Positions 34,780-44,348 of a DNA stretch of 64,000 nucleotides are shown here, piece by piece (within the stretch, counting starts at the first letter, position 1; each line of letters opens with the position of its first letter). Under the pieces are notes generated by a model. It did no database searches. It had not been told where the DNA came from and saw nothing but the letters and a program-made list of their open reading frames with translations. A program made the position numbers and the translations under genes. The stretch is from Cohnella herbarum (GTDB lineage: Bacteria; Bacillota; Bacilli; Paenibacillales; Paenibacillaceae). The DNA is taken from the NCBI RefSeq assembly GCF_012849095.1, contig NZ_CP051680.1, forward strand, positions 7,606,001 through 7,670,000, in the 5' to 3' direction.

Positions 34780-36573
34780 GTGAGGCTGCCTCAGATTTCC
34801 AAGTTCAATACCCTTCGTAATCAGATGCTGTTCGGATTTCTCCTCGTGATGATTATTATCCTTACGGTCGTCGGGATCGTCACGTTCGATTCCGTATCCA
34901 CTTTGCTCAAGAACAAGGCCGAGGTACACATCCAACAAACCGCGGTTCAAGCGAACGGCAGGCTGGAAGGGATTCTCGAGCAGATCGACTCGCTGACGAC
35001 TTTGGTATCGACCGATTCCTACGTTCAAAGCTTGTTGCTTAAAGAACAGAACGGACACCCCGCAACATTCACCGAACGCCAGGCGCTCCCCCCCATCATG
35101 AATATCGTACAGACATACGCGGACGGCGTAAAATCGGTTGAACTCTATAGCTTCGATCGAAGGAGGATTTTTCCGCTCGACGAAGCCAAGCTGGAAGACA
35201 AAATCAGCGAAGAAAGGATCGACCGGGCGACGGCGGAGAAAGGCGGCATCATCTGGTTCGGCATCGACCCTTCGGATAGCAATTCCGTGTTGGCGATTCG
35301 CAGAATCAGCTTGATCGATAACAATTTCTCGCCGGGAGGTTATTTGCTGGCCCGAATTAATCGCGACGTATTTACTTTCCAAGAACCGCTGTCCGGCGAA
35401 GGAGAGCGGGAAACGATGCTGCTCGTCGGCAACGACGGGCAGATCATCGCGTCGAATGATCCGTCCATTACCGAAGCCGATACCGCCGAATGGTCGGAAA
35501 CCGAAAGCCAGACGGTAAATATTGACGATCAATCCTACGTTCTCGTGCGCCAGCAGTCCGAGGTGACCGAATGGACGTTGTTCATCCTCACTCCGATAAG
35601 CGCGATCACCAAAGGGATATCCGTACTACGGACGGCGATCGTCGTTTCGGCAGGTATCGGAACGATCCTCTTCATTTTGCTTTCCCTACTGCTTTCGACC
35701 ATCATCACTCGCCCGGTATTTAAGCTGATCAAGACGATGAGGGGCGCCCGGCTTGGCGTGCTGAAGCCGACGGATGTCGTCTCGTCGACGATCGAGATCA
35801 ACGAGCTCAACCGAACTTATAACCAGATGGTGGATAATATCAACGAGTTGATCCGTCTCGTATACGAGAAAGAGCTGCTGCAAAGCAGAACGGAGCTTAA
35901 GGCGCTGCAAGCCCAGATCAATCCGCATTTCCTGTTTAATACATTGGAGGCTTTATACTGGTCGCTTCAAGAGAAATCGGAGGACGAGCTGGCCGAGTTC
36001 GTCGTCGCCATGTCGGACTTATTCAGATATACGATCGTAGGGCCGAACAAGGATGAATGGGTGAGCCTGAACGACGAACTGGAGCATATCGAAAGATACT
36101 TGCTGATTATGAAAATGAGGTTCGGAGAGAGATTGAATTGGAACATTCGCACGGAAGCGGAATACGGCTCGGCGATGCTGCCTAAACTCCTGATTCAACC
36201 CTTCGTAGAAAATGCCATATTGCACGGCGTGGAAAATAAAGTCGGCGATGGAACGGTGACGGTATCGGTAATGCGAACCAACAACGATAACGAGCTGGAG
36301 ATCACCGTCGAGGATAACGGCGCGGGGATGGATCAAGCGACCTTACGGTCGATTACCGAAAGCTTGGAGCAAGGTCAAGCCCCGTCCGCGAGAAAATCCG
36401 GAATGGGAATCGGCAACGTCTATCGACGAATCAAGCTCTATTATGCGGACGAAGCGGGAGCGCAAAGCAGAATATCCATTCACAGCAAAGTCGGAGAAGG
36501 AACGAGCGTCATTCTTACCATTCCAACCGGAGCGGGAGGCCTTTATGAGAACGCAAACGATTATGATCGTTGA
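34780..36573 (+). CDS. YesM-type sensor histidine kinase (two-component system 3)
   Basis: The GTG at 34780 is preceded by AGGAGGGA at a somewhat long spacing of about 12 bases. The 597-residue protein has a helix at about 14-36, a Cache-type sensor, a second helix near 285-308, HAMP, His_kinase with QAQINPHFLFNTL (His383) and an ATPase domain with VEDNGAGMDQATL and the GIGNVYRRI box. Its 3' end overlaps the regulator gene by 29 bases. Confidence 0.93.
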   Translation: MRLPQISKFNTLRNQMLFGFLLVMIIILTVVGIVTFDSVSTLLKNKAEVHIQQTAVQANGRLEGILEQIDSLTTLVSTDSYVQSLLLKEQNGHPATFTERQALPPIMNIVQTYADGVKSVELYSFDRRRIFPLDEAKLEDKISEERIDRATAEKGGIIWFGIDPSDSNSVLAIRRISLIDNNFSPGGYLLARINRDVFTFQEPLSGEGERETMLLVGNDGQIIASNDPSITEADTAEWSETESQTVNIDDQSYVLVRQQSEVTEWTLFILTPISAITKGISVLRTAIVVSAGIGTILFILLSLLLSTIITRPVFKLIKTMRGARLGVLKPTDVVSSTIEINELNRTYNQMVDNINELIRLVYEKELLQSRTELKALQAQINPHFLFNTLEALYWSLQEKSEDELAEFVVAMSDLFRYTIVGPNKDEWVSLNDELEHIERYLLIMKMRFGERLNWNIRTEAEYGSAMLPKLLIQPFVENAILHGVENKVGDGTVTVSVMRTNNDNELEITVEDNGAGMDQATLRSITESLEQGQAPSARKSGMGIGNVYRRIKLYYADEAGAQSRISIHSKVGEGTSVILTIPTGAGGLYENANDYDR

Positions 36574-37342
36574 CGACGAGCCGAGAACGAGGCAGGGGCT
36601 CAAAAGAATACTCGAAACGAAAGAGAACGGGCATTATGAGATCGTAACGGCCGATAACGGTCATGCTGCCCTTGAGTTATTGGAGGATCGGGAAATCGAC
36701 CTCATCGTTACCGATATTCGCATGCCCGAGATCAATGGACTGCACCTGATCGGTAAAATCATGGATAAACAGTTGACGCATAAACCATCCGTTATCCTGA
36801 TTTCGGGTTACGCGGAATTCGATTACGCGCAGCAAGCGATTCAGCTTGGCGTCGTCAACTACTTGCTTAAGCCCATCAGCAAGGAGAAGTTTCTCTCCGC
36901 GGTCGAACAGGCGCTCGAAGCGGGGGAGGAGCGCAATCGCATCAACATGATGAGCAAGATCGCGGACTTAAAGCTGAGCGCGGAAGAATACTCGACCGTC
37001 CGCAAGCCGGTCGAAGACGCGCTCCTGTACGTGGACGAACATCTCGGGCAAATGTTCGGATTGCGGGAGGTCGCGGATCATATCCAGTTAAATCCGAGTT
37101 ACTTCAGCGCCTTATTCAAGGAACAGATGCACATGAACTTCAGCGAATACGTAACCCGGAGAAAACTGCAGAGAGCCAAGGAAATGTTGCTTCTAACGAA
37201 GTTACCCATAGCTGAGATTGCCGAACGCGTCGGTTATCAGACAACGAAATATTTTCACAAATTGTTTAAGGAATACGAAGGTTGCAGCCCCGGGCAGTTT
37301 CGTTCGGAGATGTTGGAGCCTGGAACGGAAATCCAAAAATAG
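36545..37342 (+). CDS. YesN-type AraC response regulator, short form (two-component system 3)
   Basis: The ATG at 36545 has GGGAGG 5 bases upstream and lies inside the kinase gene. The frame is open further upstream but only as read-through of the kinase. The 265-residue protein has a receiver (VDDEPRTRQG, Asp57 in VTDIRMPEING) joined to an AraC HTH (NPSYFSALFKEQMHMNFS, GYQTTKYFHKLFKEYEG). The next operon encodes its likely target transporter. Confidence 0.93.
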   Translation: MRTQTIMIVDDEPRTRQGLKRILETKENGHYEIVTADNGHAALELLEDREIDLIVTDIRMPEINGLHLIGKIMDKQLTHKPSVILISGYAEFDYAQQAIQLGVVNYLLKPISKEKFLSAVEQALEAGEERNRINMMSKIADLKLSAEEYSTVRKPVEDALLYVDEHLGQMFGLREVADHIQLNPSYFSALFKEQMHMNFSEYVTRRKLQRAKEMLLLTKLPIAEIAERVGYQTTKYFHKLFKEYEGCSPGQFRSEMLEPGTEIQK

Positions 37343-37406
37343 TGGACTTTTATCCAATCGTTGTGCCCTTATTTCCGTCGGTTGCCCGATGATACACTGG
37401 TTCAAG

Positions 37407-37421
37407 AAGGAAGCGCATACA
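37407..37421 (+). promoter_or_regulatory. Candidate cre site before the second CUT1 operon
   Basis: AAGGAAGCGCATACA fits the degenerate cre consensus with one mismatch and lies 30 bases before the binding-protein start. A possible TACACT -10 box lies at 37393-37398. Weak evidence alone, but similar sites occur before the other ABC operons. Confidence 0.4.
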
Positions 37422-37451
37422 CCTTCTCATACCATTAAGGGGGAAAGAAAG

Positions 37452-38789
37452 ATGAAAAGAAAAAAGCTAACAGCATTCGCGCTAATTCTCGCCTTGATCT
37501 TGATCGTTAGCGCTTGTGGAAGCGGTTCCAAAAACGGTAATTCAAACGGAGGGGCGAGCGCCGGCAATGGAAGCAACGAACCGTCTGGAGAGAAAATCAC
37601 CCTTAAGCTGATGCACTTGTGGCCGGACGGGAGCAACTCCGCGCAGAACAAGGTTATCAAGCAAATTATTGAGGAATATCAAACCGCCAACCCGAACGTC
37701 ACGATTAATACGGAGGTACTGGAGAACGAGCAATACAAGAACAAGCTGAAGGTGCTTTCGGCTTCGAACGATCTTCCGGACGTTGGATTTACTTGGGCTG
37801 CCGGATTTATGGAGCCATACGTCAAAGGAAACATGTTCACGTCGCTGGATGATCTTCTCCAAGGCGATCTGAAAGATAAATTCGTAGCGGGAACTACGGA
37901 CGGTTATGCCTTCGACGGTAAAACTTACGGTCTGCCGGTAGAATTGAACATCGTTCCGGTGTACTACAACAAAGAGATTTTCTCCCAGAACAATCTGCAA
38001 CCGCCGCAAACTCTGGACGAACTTAAGAACATTATCAAAACCTTGAACGATAAAGGCGTTACGCCGATTACGCTTGGAGCTAAGGATGCTTGGACGGCTT
38101 CGTTCTGGTACATGTACCTTGTTGACCGTTTGGGAGGTCCGGATCTGTTGGACGAATCGATCGCGAACAACACGTTCACCGATCCATCCTTGATCGAAGC
38201 CGCTAAGCAAGCGCAGGAGCTCGTCGATATGAAGGCATTCGTCAAAGGCTTTAACGGCTTGTCTAACGACGAAGCCAAATCCGAATTCATGAACGGCAAA
38301 GCGGCCATGTACGCGATGGGAACATGGGAAGTGCCGAACTATACGACGAATCCGGACGTGCCGCAGGAATTCAAAGACAAAATCGGTTACTTCAAATTCC
38401 CGACGGCCGCAGGCGGTAAAGGCGATGTGTCCGATTGGGTAGGCGGCGTAGGCGTAGGGCTCTTCGTGTCCGAGAAGTCCAAATACAAAGAGGAAGCCAA
38501 AAATTTCGTCAGCTTCTTCGTTCAGAAGTGGGGAGAGCACTCCGTCACCGATGCCGGCATTATCCCGGCAACGAAAGTCGACACGGCTACGGTTAAGCTG
38601 CCTCAGATGTTCATCGATCTGTTGAACGAGTTAAACTCGGCCAAGAAAGTTACGCTTTACGCGGACGTTCAGATGAAGCCGGTCGCTTCCGAAGAACATC
38701 ATAACCTGGTGCAGGCTTTGTTCGGAAAAGCTGTTACGCCGGAGGAGTTCGCGAAGAAGCAAGAGGATGCTTTGAAAGCCGGGAAATAA
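37452..38789 (+). CDS. CUT1 sugar ABC transporter substrate-binding lipoprotein
   Basis: The ATG at 37452 lies behind GGGGGAAAG; the longer upstream frame overlaps the regulator and is not coding. The 445-residue protein has a lipobox (LIVSACGSG), a Ser/Gly/Asn linker and a solute-binding type-1 domain (EEYQTANPNVTINTEVL, LPDVGFTWAAGFMEPY, GLPVELNIVPVYYNKEIF). It begins a three-gene transporter operon without ATPase and is followed by a strong stem-loop. Confidence 0.93.
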   Translation: MKRKKLTAFALILALILIVSACGSGSKNGNSNGGASAGNGSNEPSGEKITLKLMHLWPDGSNSAQNKVIKQIIEEYQTANPNVTINTEVLENEQYKNKLKVLSASNDLPDVGFTWAAGFMEPYVKGNMFTSLDDLLQGDLKDKFVAGTTDGYAFDGKTYGLPVELNIVPVYYNKEIFSQNNLQPPQTLDELKNIIKTLNDKGVTPITLGAKDAWTASFWYMYLVDRLGGPDLLDESIANNTFTDPSLIEAAKQAQELVDMKAFVKGFNGLSNDEAKSEFMNGKAAMYAMGTWEVPNYTTNPDVPQEFKDKIGYFKFPTAAGGKGDVSDWVGGVGVGLFVSEKSKYKEEAKNFVSFFVQKWGEHSVTDAGIIPATKVDTATVKLPQMFIDLLNELNSAKKVTLYADVQMKPVASEEHHNLVQALFGKAVTPEEFAKKQEDALKAGK

Positions 38790-38807
38790 AGATAGGCAAT
38801 GAAAGGG

Positions 38808-38842
38808 GAAGGACGTACCGGAACGTTCCGGCTATGTCCTTC
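38808..38842 (+). promoter_or_regulatory. Intercistronic stem-loop after the CUT1 binding-protein gene
   Basis: Outer arms GAAGGAC/GTCCTTC and inner arms CCGGAAC/GTTCCGG form one long stem. Only a mixed TCTTC sequence follows. Its position matches the other binding-protein stem-loops in the window. Confidence 0.7.
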
Positions 38843-38875
38843 TTCTTCGTATAGCATAAGGAGGGTTTGCCATCA

Positions 38876-39757
38876 ATGGAAAAAGTCATGTCGAACAAAT
38901 GGATTATCGCTCTCTACGTGCTGCCATCCTTACTATTAATAGTAGCCATTATTTATTTGCCGATCGTACTGACGGGATATTACGGACTTATGGAATGGGA
39001 CGGAATCAGCCCGATGGCTTTTATCGGTTTGGATAATTACGCTACCCTAATGCGCGACGAGAAGTTCTGGAGCAGCGTTAACCATTCCTTCCTGTTCGCG
39101 GTTCTATCAACGGTATTTCTAATCGTCTATATGTCGGTTGCGTTGGTTTTATCGGGCAACATTCGCGGAGCAAATCTCTTTCGGAAAATCTATCTGATTC
39201 CGATGCTGTTGTCGTCCGTCGCGATTGCCCAGCTGTGGTTGAAAATTTACCATCCGACGACGGGGATACTCAATGATCTGCTTACAACCTTCGGGGTCAA
39301 GGAAACGCCGGATTGGCTTGCCGATCCCGCAATCGTGCTCGGCGCTCTGTTCGTTCCGATACTTTGGCAATATGCCGGATTTTATATCTTGATCTATTAT
39401 GCCGCTTTCAAGAGCATTCCCGCGTCGCTTATCGAGGCCGCTCGTATAGACGGTGCCTCCCCGTGGCAGATTGCCGTGCGAATCAAGGTTCCGCTTATTT
39501 CCGAGGTGATCAAAGTAACGATAGTGCTTGCGGTTGTCGGTTCCTTAAAATATTTCGACCTGATCTACGTCATGACCGACGGCGGGCCGAACGGAGCGAG
39601 CGAGGTTATGGCTTCCTACATGTACCATAAAGCATTCCGGGGTTTCGAGTTCGGGTACGGTAGCGCAATCGGTTTCTTCCTATTGCTCATTTGCCTGGTA
39701 GCTACGTGGGTCATTCGTAGATTAACCGCGACTAAAGACACGATACAATATTCTTAA
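38876..39757 (+). CDS. CUT1 ABC transporter permease (MalF/UgpA-type)
   Basis: The ATG at 38876 lies 9 bases after AAGGAGGG; the TTG at 38867 is too close to it. The 293-residue protein has six membrane helices and the EAA loop SLIEAARIDGASPWQIAVRI. It pairs with the permease encoded 16 bases downstream. Confidence 0.93.
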   Translation: MEKVMSNKWIIALYVLPSLLLIVAIIYLPIVLTGYYGLMEWDGISPMAFIGLDNYATLMRDEKFWSSVNHSFLFAVLSTVFLIVYMSVALVLSGNIRGANLFRKIYLIPMLLSSVAIAQLWLKIYHPTTGILNDLLTTFGVKETPDWLADPAIVLGALFVPILWQYAGFYILIYYAAFKSIPASLIEAARIDGASPWQIAVRIKVPLISEVIKVTIVLAVVGSLKYFDLIYVMTDGGPNGASEVMASYMYHKAFRGFEFGYGSAIGFFLLLICLVATWVIRRLTATKDTIQYS

Positions 39758-39772
39758 TAGGAGGAGAACCGA

Positions 39773-40654
39773 ATGACAACCGCCGAAACGGCCATTAAAC
39801 GACGCAAGAACCCTGCATCCCGTTCGATCGGGGGCGGAATCGTCTACGGACTGTTGTACGTCGTGCTCATCTTAGCTTCCGTGCTTCAGATTCTTCCGCT
39901 CGTCTGGCTCTTCTTCTTCTCGTTGAAGAACAGCCAGGAAGTATTCGAGCTCCCGCCTTTCGCGCTGCCTTCCAAACCGCGCTGGGAGAACTATGAAAGC
40001 GTATGGTCGCAAGGCAATATCAGCAAATACTTCTTTAACAGCGTATGGATTACGGTCGTCTCCGTCATTCTTACTATCCTTCTCGCAAGCCTCGTCACTT
40101 TCGCGATGACGAGGATGAGATGGAAGCTGCGCCCGTTCGTGCTCGGACTGTTCATGGTCGGGATGATGATTCCCGTTCATTCAACGTTAATACCTTTATT
40201 TAATCTGTTCCAGAAACTTCATCTGACGGATAACCAGGCTAACCTCGTCCTCTCGTATACGGCGTTCAATTTGCCGATTACCATTATGATTTTACTTGGA
40301 TTCTATTACGCGCTCCCGCGGGAGGTCGAGGAAGCGGCCGTCATGGACGGTTGCGGCGTGAACCGGGTGTTTTTCCAGATCGTACTTCCGATGACCGCTT
40401 CCGTTATCGTTACCGCTGCCATTATCAATATGATCTATAATTGGAACGAATTTATTTTCGTCAACACGTTCATAAGTTCGGATCATCTGAAGACGCTCAC
40501 CGTCGGCGTGCAAAATTTCGTCGGCCAATATACGACCAATTGGGGCGCGGTCGGAGCGACGCTCATGATCAGTATTTTACCGATCCTGCTCGCTTTCTTA
40601 TTGCTTAGCAACCGGATCGTCGAAGGGATTGCCGCGGGATCCGTTAAAGGTTGA
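39773..40654 (+). CDS. CUT1 ABC transporter permease (MalG/UgpE-type)
   Basis: The 293-residue membrane protein has the EAA loop EVEEAAVMDGCGVNRVFFQI and ends in GIAAGSVKG. GGAGGAG precedes the ATG. The substrate of this transporter is not shown by neighbours; xylooligosaccharide is plausible from the adjacent GH52 gene. Confidence 0.93.
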   Translation: MTTAETAIKRRKNPASRSIGGGIVYGLLYVVLILASVLQILPLVWLFFFSLKNSQEVFELPPFALPSKPRWENYESVWSQGNISKYFFNSVWITVVSVILTILLASLVTFAMTRMRWKLRPFVLGLFMVGMMIPVHSTLIPLFNLFQKLHLTDNQANLVLSYTAFNLPITIMILLGFYYALPREVEEAAVMDGCGVNRVFFQIVLPMTASVIVTAAIINMIYNWNEFIFVNTFISSDHLKTLTVGVQNFVGQYTTNWGAVGATLMISILPILLAFLLLSNRIVEGIAAGSVKG

Positions 40655-40691
40655 TCTCCCAGCTTCTTGCGTCGGTTACGCAACTTGCCAT

Positions 40692-40714
40692 AATCCCGGC
40701 GGCAATGCCGGGGT
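40692..40714 (+). terminator. Weak hairpin terminator after the second CUT1 operon
   Basis: Arms CCCGGC and GCCGGG with flanking A-T pairs (9 bp in all) are followed by GTTGTCG, so there is no real T-run. Confidence 0.4.
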
Positions 40715-40856
40715 TGTCGCGCGTGTTAGTTTGCCAATGATGTAAAGTTCACGAAGAATTTTCTATATTTTATTAGGTATACAAAAATGTACCCCATTGA
40801 GTAAGATAAGATTGGATTCCACAATTCAGCGTGTATCCATCTTCTGACTCTTAATA

Positions 40857-40870
40857 TGGAAGCGATTACA
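40857..40870 (+). promoter_or_regulatory. CcpA cre site before the aldouronate regulator/sensor genes
   Basis: TGGAAGCGATTACA matches the cre consensus TGNAANCGNTNNCA at all fixed positions and lies 27 bases before the regulator start. This suggests that the whole glucuronoxylan locus is under carbon catabolite repression through its regulator. Confidence 0.65.
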
Positions 40871-40896
40871 TTGAGGTGCGGGGAGTTGGAGGCCTA

Positions 40897-42468
40897 ATGA
40901 AAAAAGTGATCTTGGTAGACGATGAAATTTTCGCGCGCAAAGGACTGATGGTGCTTATTCCGTGGGAAAAGTACGGGTATGAAATCATCGGCGAAGCGGA
41001 TGACGGCGAAGAAGCGCTTCATCTGATCGAACGGCTAGCGCCAGATCTGGTCATCACCGATATTCGCATGCCCGTACTGGATGGTCTTGAACTTATTCAA
41101 ACGGTACGGAAACGCAATGGCAAGTCGACGAAATTCATCATCATTAGCGGCTATGGAGATTTTAAGTATGCGCAGCATGCGGTTCGATTCGGCGTTCAAG
41201 ATTATTTACTCAAGCCGATCGACGAGATCGAACTGATCGATACGCTGGAGCGTATCTCGAAAGAAATAGACAGTACGCCGAGTTGGTCGCAAGCCGACAA
41301 TCGCGTCATTCAATCCTCAATGTTCGAGAAACTTCTGTCGGGTCAGATGGACGATAAAAGCTTGTCGGAAGCCGCCCAATCGTTGGGCCTGCCGGAAGAT
41401 AAGCCTTTGCGTTATTTTGCGTTGGAATTGAACGATGCTCCGATGGCATTAAACGAAGCCGAGCGCGTGAATCGGGTCGAGCAGGCAAAGGAAGCGGCCG
41501 AAGCAATTCTGGCTAGACATATTCAAGGCAAAGAGCCTTTCTTATACGCGCGGAGTTTATCGGAATTGGGTTTTCTTGCGTTCGTCACCGGAGCGGAAGG
41601 CGCCGGAAGGCTGGCGGAGGAGCTTGTTCGGACGGTAAGCGGCAAGATCGAGGGGGTTCTTAGGGTTTACGTGGGAGAAGTGTCGCCTACGCTTGCTCTT
41701 ATCCGAAAATCGTACTTGACCGCATTAGACGCGATGGAGCATAAATACGTTTTCGACGCCAAAAGCGTAACGCTCCATGAAGACACGAAGGGCGTCGTGT
41801 TGCAAGTCAAAGAAATCGAGCCCGCGATTTACTCCGGATTGATAGAAAGCCTGGAACTGCATGACGGCGATAAGATGCTTATGCTCGTGACCCGGATGTT
41901 CGCGGCATTTCAAGAGCAAAGCTATAGCCCGGAATCGATTACGGCTTCCATCTCGAGGTGCGTGCATGGGATCACCCGCGTCATTCAGACGATGCAAGGT
42001 AACGAGAGCACGATCGGTACTTTGAAACCGATCATGCATTGGCATCACGAGCCGAGAACGCTTCAAGGGATTAAACGGTTGTTCGTTGATTTCTTATCCG
42101 AATGCGCCGACTATATTACGGAATTGAGAAGCTCCAAGGGGAAAGGCGAAATCGGGAAAATCAAACAATATATCGAAAGTCATTACAACGAGAATATGAG
42201 CTTGAAGAGCATTTCCAAGCTTTTTTTCATGAATCCGGTCTACTTAGGTCAACTCTTCAAGAAAACATACGGCGTTTACTTCAATGAATTTCTGCTTCAT
42301 ATCCGGATTGACGAAGCCAAGAAGCAGCTCAGGCAAACCGATAAGAAGGTGTACGAGATCGCGGCGAACGTCGGGTTCGGCAACGCGGATTATTTCGTAA
42401 GTCAATTCGAGAAGGTGGAAGGAAAAACGCCGACCGAATATAAGAATGCCATGATCTCGAAAGCATAG
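40897..42468 (+). CDS. YesN-type AraC response regulator, long form (two-component system 4)
   Basis: The ATG at 40897 has GGAGG about 4 bases upstream. The 523-residue protein has a receiver (VDDEIFARKG, Asp55 in VITDIRMPVLDG, LLKPIDE), a middle GGDEF-like region (VYVGEVSPTLALIRKSYL) and an AraC HTH (NPVYLGQLFKKTYGVYFN, VGFGNADYFVSQFEKVEG). In the glucuronoxylan loci of Paenibacillus such a regulator precedes the aldouronate transporter and GH10/GH67 genes, as here. Confidence 0.93.
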   Translation: MKKVILVDDEIFARKGLMVLIPWEKYGYEIIGEADDGEEALHLIERLAPDLVITDIRMPVLDGLELIQTVRKRNGKSTKFIIISGYGDFKYAQHAVRFGVQDYLLKPIDEIELIDTLERISKEIDSTPSWSQADNRVIQSSMFEKLLSGQMDDKSLSEAAQSLGLPEDKPLRYFALELNDAPMALNEAERVNRVEQAKEAAEAILARHIQGKEPFLYARSLSELGFLAFVTGAEGAGRLAEELVRTVSGKIEGVLRVYVGEVSPTLALIRKSYLTALDAMEHKYVFDAKSVTLHEDTKGVVLQVKEIEPAIYSGLIESLELHDGDKMLMLVTRMFAAFQEQSYSPESITASISRCVHGITRVIQTMQGNESTIGTLKPIMHWHHEPRTLQGIKRLFVDFLSECADYITELRSSKGKGEIGKIKQYIESHYNENMSLKSISKLFFMNPVYLGQLFKKTYGVYFNEFLLHIRIDEAKKQLRQTDKKVYEIAANVGFGNADYFVSQFEKVEGKTPTEYKNAMISKA

Positions 42469-42491
42469 GCATCGCGGGGGGAACATGGATC

Positions 42492-44225
42492 ATGAGGGTA
42501 CGAGGCGCGCTAGATAATATTAGGCTTAGAAACAAAATGCTGATCATTTACTTTTTATCCGTCCTTGTCCCGGTCATCCTGACGAATGTCATCTTTTACA
42601 ATATTACGACGAATAACGTCAAGAAGCAGAAGATGGACGATTTGTCGCTGGCTATCGAGCAGATGCGCAATGAATTTCTCTATCAGATCGACGTGGTCGT
42701 CGGAATTTCAACCGTTCTGTACAATGACTCGATATTAAACGAATATTTGGACCAGCAATATGACATCCCTTCGGACTATGTTATGAATTATCACTCCTAT
42801 ATTACGGATATGCTGGAGAAATACGCGCCGGTGTACAGAGCGATCCAGAATATCAGTCTCTTTACGGACAACAATACGATTATTTACGGGGGGTCCGTTC
42901 TTGCGATTTCGGATATAGAGAAAGAAGACTGGTATAAGAGACTGGAGAGCTCCAGAACCTCTAATCCGATCATCGTGCGAGATACTAACTCGACCACGCA
43001 ACCGTCGATCAGCATCGTTCGCAAGATGAGCAGTGCTGTCGGACAAACCCACTATGAGAAAGTAATCAAAATCGATCTCCACCCCGAGTTGATCAAGCAA
43101 ATGTTCAGCAATGTAATGTTTGAAGGAAACGTAATCTTGCTCGCGGATGATGAGGTGCAGTATGAATCCTCGCCGAATGAGAATAAGGAGCAAGGGGACA
43201 AGGCTCATCATGCGGCGGAGGATGGCGCGATCGTGCTTGAAGAGAACTTTCCATCCGTGGAATATCTCGAAGGCTGGCGTATTAGCGGTGAATTCCAAGA
43301 ATGGAAAGTACTCGAGGACGTGCGCAAATCCAGAGAATTCGTCATTTATATGGCGCTCCCGAATGTGCTCGTTCCGACGTTGATCATTATTTGGTTCACG
43401 CGTTCTCTGAACGTTCGTCTTATTCGGATTCTGAAACATATGAAACGCGTGAAAAATCATAGCTTCGAAACGATCGACAACGAGGAAACGAAGGACGAGA
43501 TCGGTCAGTTAACGACGGAATTCAATCGAATGACTTCGCAAATCAGTAGTCTAATCCACGACGTGTACAAAGCGGATATTCAGAAGAAAGAGTTGGAGCT
43601 GAAACGGAATCAGACCCAGCTTCATGCCTTGCAAAGCCAGATCAATCCGCATTTTCTCTTTAATTCGCTCGAAACGATCCGTATGAGGAGCTTAATGAAA
43701 TCCGAAGAGGAGACCGCCAAGATCATTCATCACATGGCGAAAATTTTCCGCAAATCGTTATCCTGGGGCAAAGATTTAGTAACGGTCAAAGACGAACTGG
43801 AATTGGTTGAAAGCTTTCTTCAAATTCAGAAATACAGATTCGGGGATAAGCTGAATTATCGGATCGAAGCAGACGATGCGAGCCTGTTGGAGTTAATCCC
43901 TAAGATGACGCTCCAGCCTCTGGTGGAGAACGCGAGCATACATGGCATCGAGCCGCTTAAGCAAGGTGGGAAAATCGATATTCATATCGAACGGCTAGAG
44001 GACAAATTGATATTCACGATAATGGACAACGGAATAGGGATGGACGAGGAGCGGGTGAAACTAATTTACTCCTATCTGGAAAGCGAGGAAGTCATCGGAG
44101 AGCGGATCGGCGTGCAAAATGTCATCTATCGACTAAAACTGATTTACGGCGATCGTTTTCGACTCCAGATCGACAGCTCGCCTGGACAGGGAACGTCCAT
44201 TCGATTGCAAATTACGGTCGAATAA
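42492..44225 (+). CDS. YesM-type sensor histidine kinase (two-component system 4)
   Basis: The 577-residue protein has a helix at about 14-36, a sensor domain, a second helix near 288-305, HAMP, His_kinase with QSQINPHFLFNSLETI (His387) and an ATPase domain with IMDNGIGMDEERV and the GVQNVIYRL box. GGGGGGA precedes the ATG. The gene order regulator then kinase is the reverse of system 3. Its likely ligand is an aldouronate or xylooligosaccharide bound outside the cell. Confidence 0.92.
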   Translation: MRVRGALDNIRLRNKMLIIYFLSVLVPVILTNVIFYNITTNNVKKQKMDDLSLAIEQMRNEFLYQIDVVVGISTVLYNDSILNEYLDQQYDIPSDYVMNYHSYITDMLEKYAPVYRAIQNISLFTDNNTIIYGGSVLAISDIEKEDWYKRLESSRTSNPIIVRDTNSTTQPSISIVRKMSSAVGQTHYEKVIKIDLHPELIKQMFSNVMFEGNVILLADDEVQYESSPNENKEQGDKAHHAAEDGAIVLEENFPSVEYLEGWRISGEFQEWKVLEDVRKSREFVIYMALPNVLVPTLIIIWFTRSLNVRLIRILKHMKRVKNHSFETIDNEETKDEIGQLTTEFNRMTSQISSLIHDVYKADIQKKELELKRNQTQLHALQSQINPHFLFNSLETIRMRSLMKSEEETAKIIHHMAKIFRKSLSWGKDLVTVKDELELVESFLQIQKYRFGDKLNYRIEADDASLLELIPKMTLQPLVENASIHGIEPLKQGGKIDIHIERLEDKLIFTIMDNGIGMDEERVKLIYSYLESEEVIGERIGVQNVIYRLKLIYGDRFRLQIDSSPGQGTSIRLQITVE

Positions 44226-44293
44226 TAAAGTCATATATGTTTTTCACAGTATGAACTATAGTTTATTGGGTAAACAAAGCCCCTGATTGCTTT

Positions 44294-44311
44294 TATAATG
44301 AAAGTGCTTAC
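44294..44311 (+). promoter_or_regulatory. Candidate promoter -10 box with overlapping cre site for the aldouronate transporter operon
   Basis: TATAAT at 44294-44299 is overlapped by TGAAAGTGCTTACA (44298-44311), which fits the cre consensus with one mismatch (the central C of CG). A cre at the start point would block transcription directly. There is no good -35 box, consistent with an activator-dependent promoter. Confidence 0.5.
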
Positions 44312-44348
44312 AAAAATAAAAAACATCTTTGAAAGGGGCTCGAATCGA

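Noticed and set aside
37218..37451. Upstream extension of the binding protein at 37452
   Set aside because: It overlaps the response-regulator gene in another frame and would bury the lipoprotein signal.
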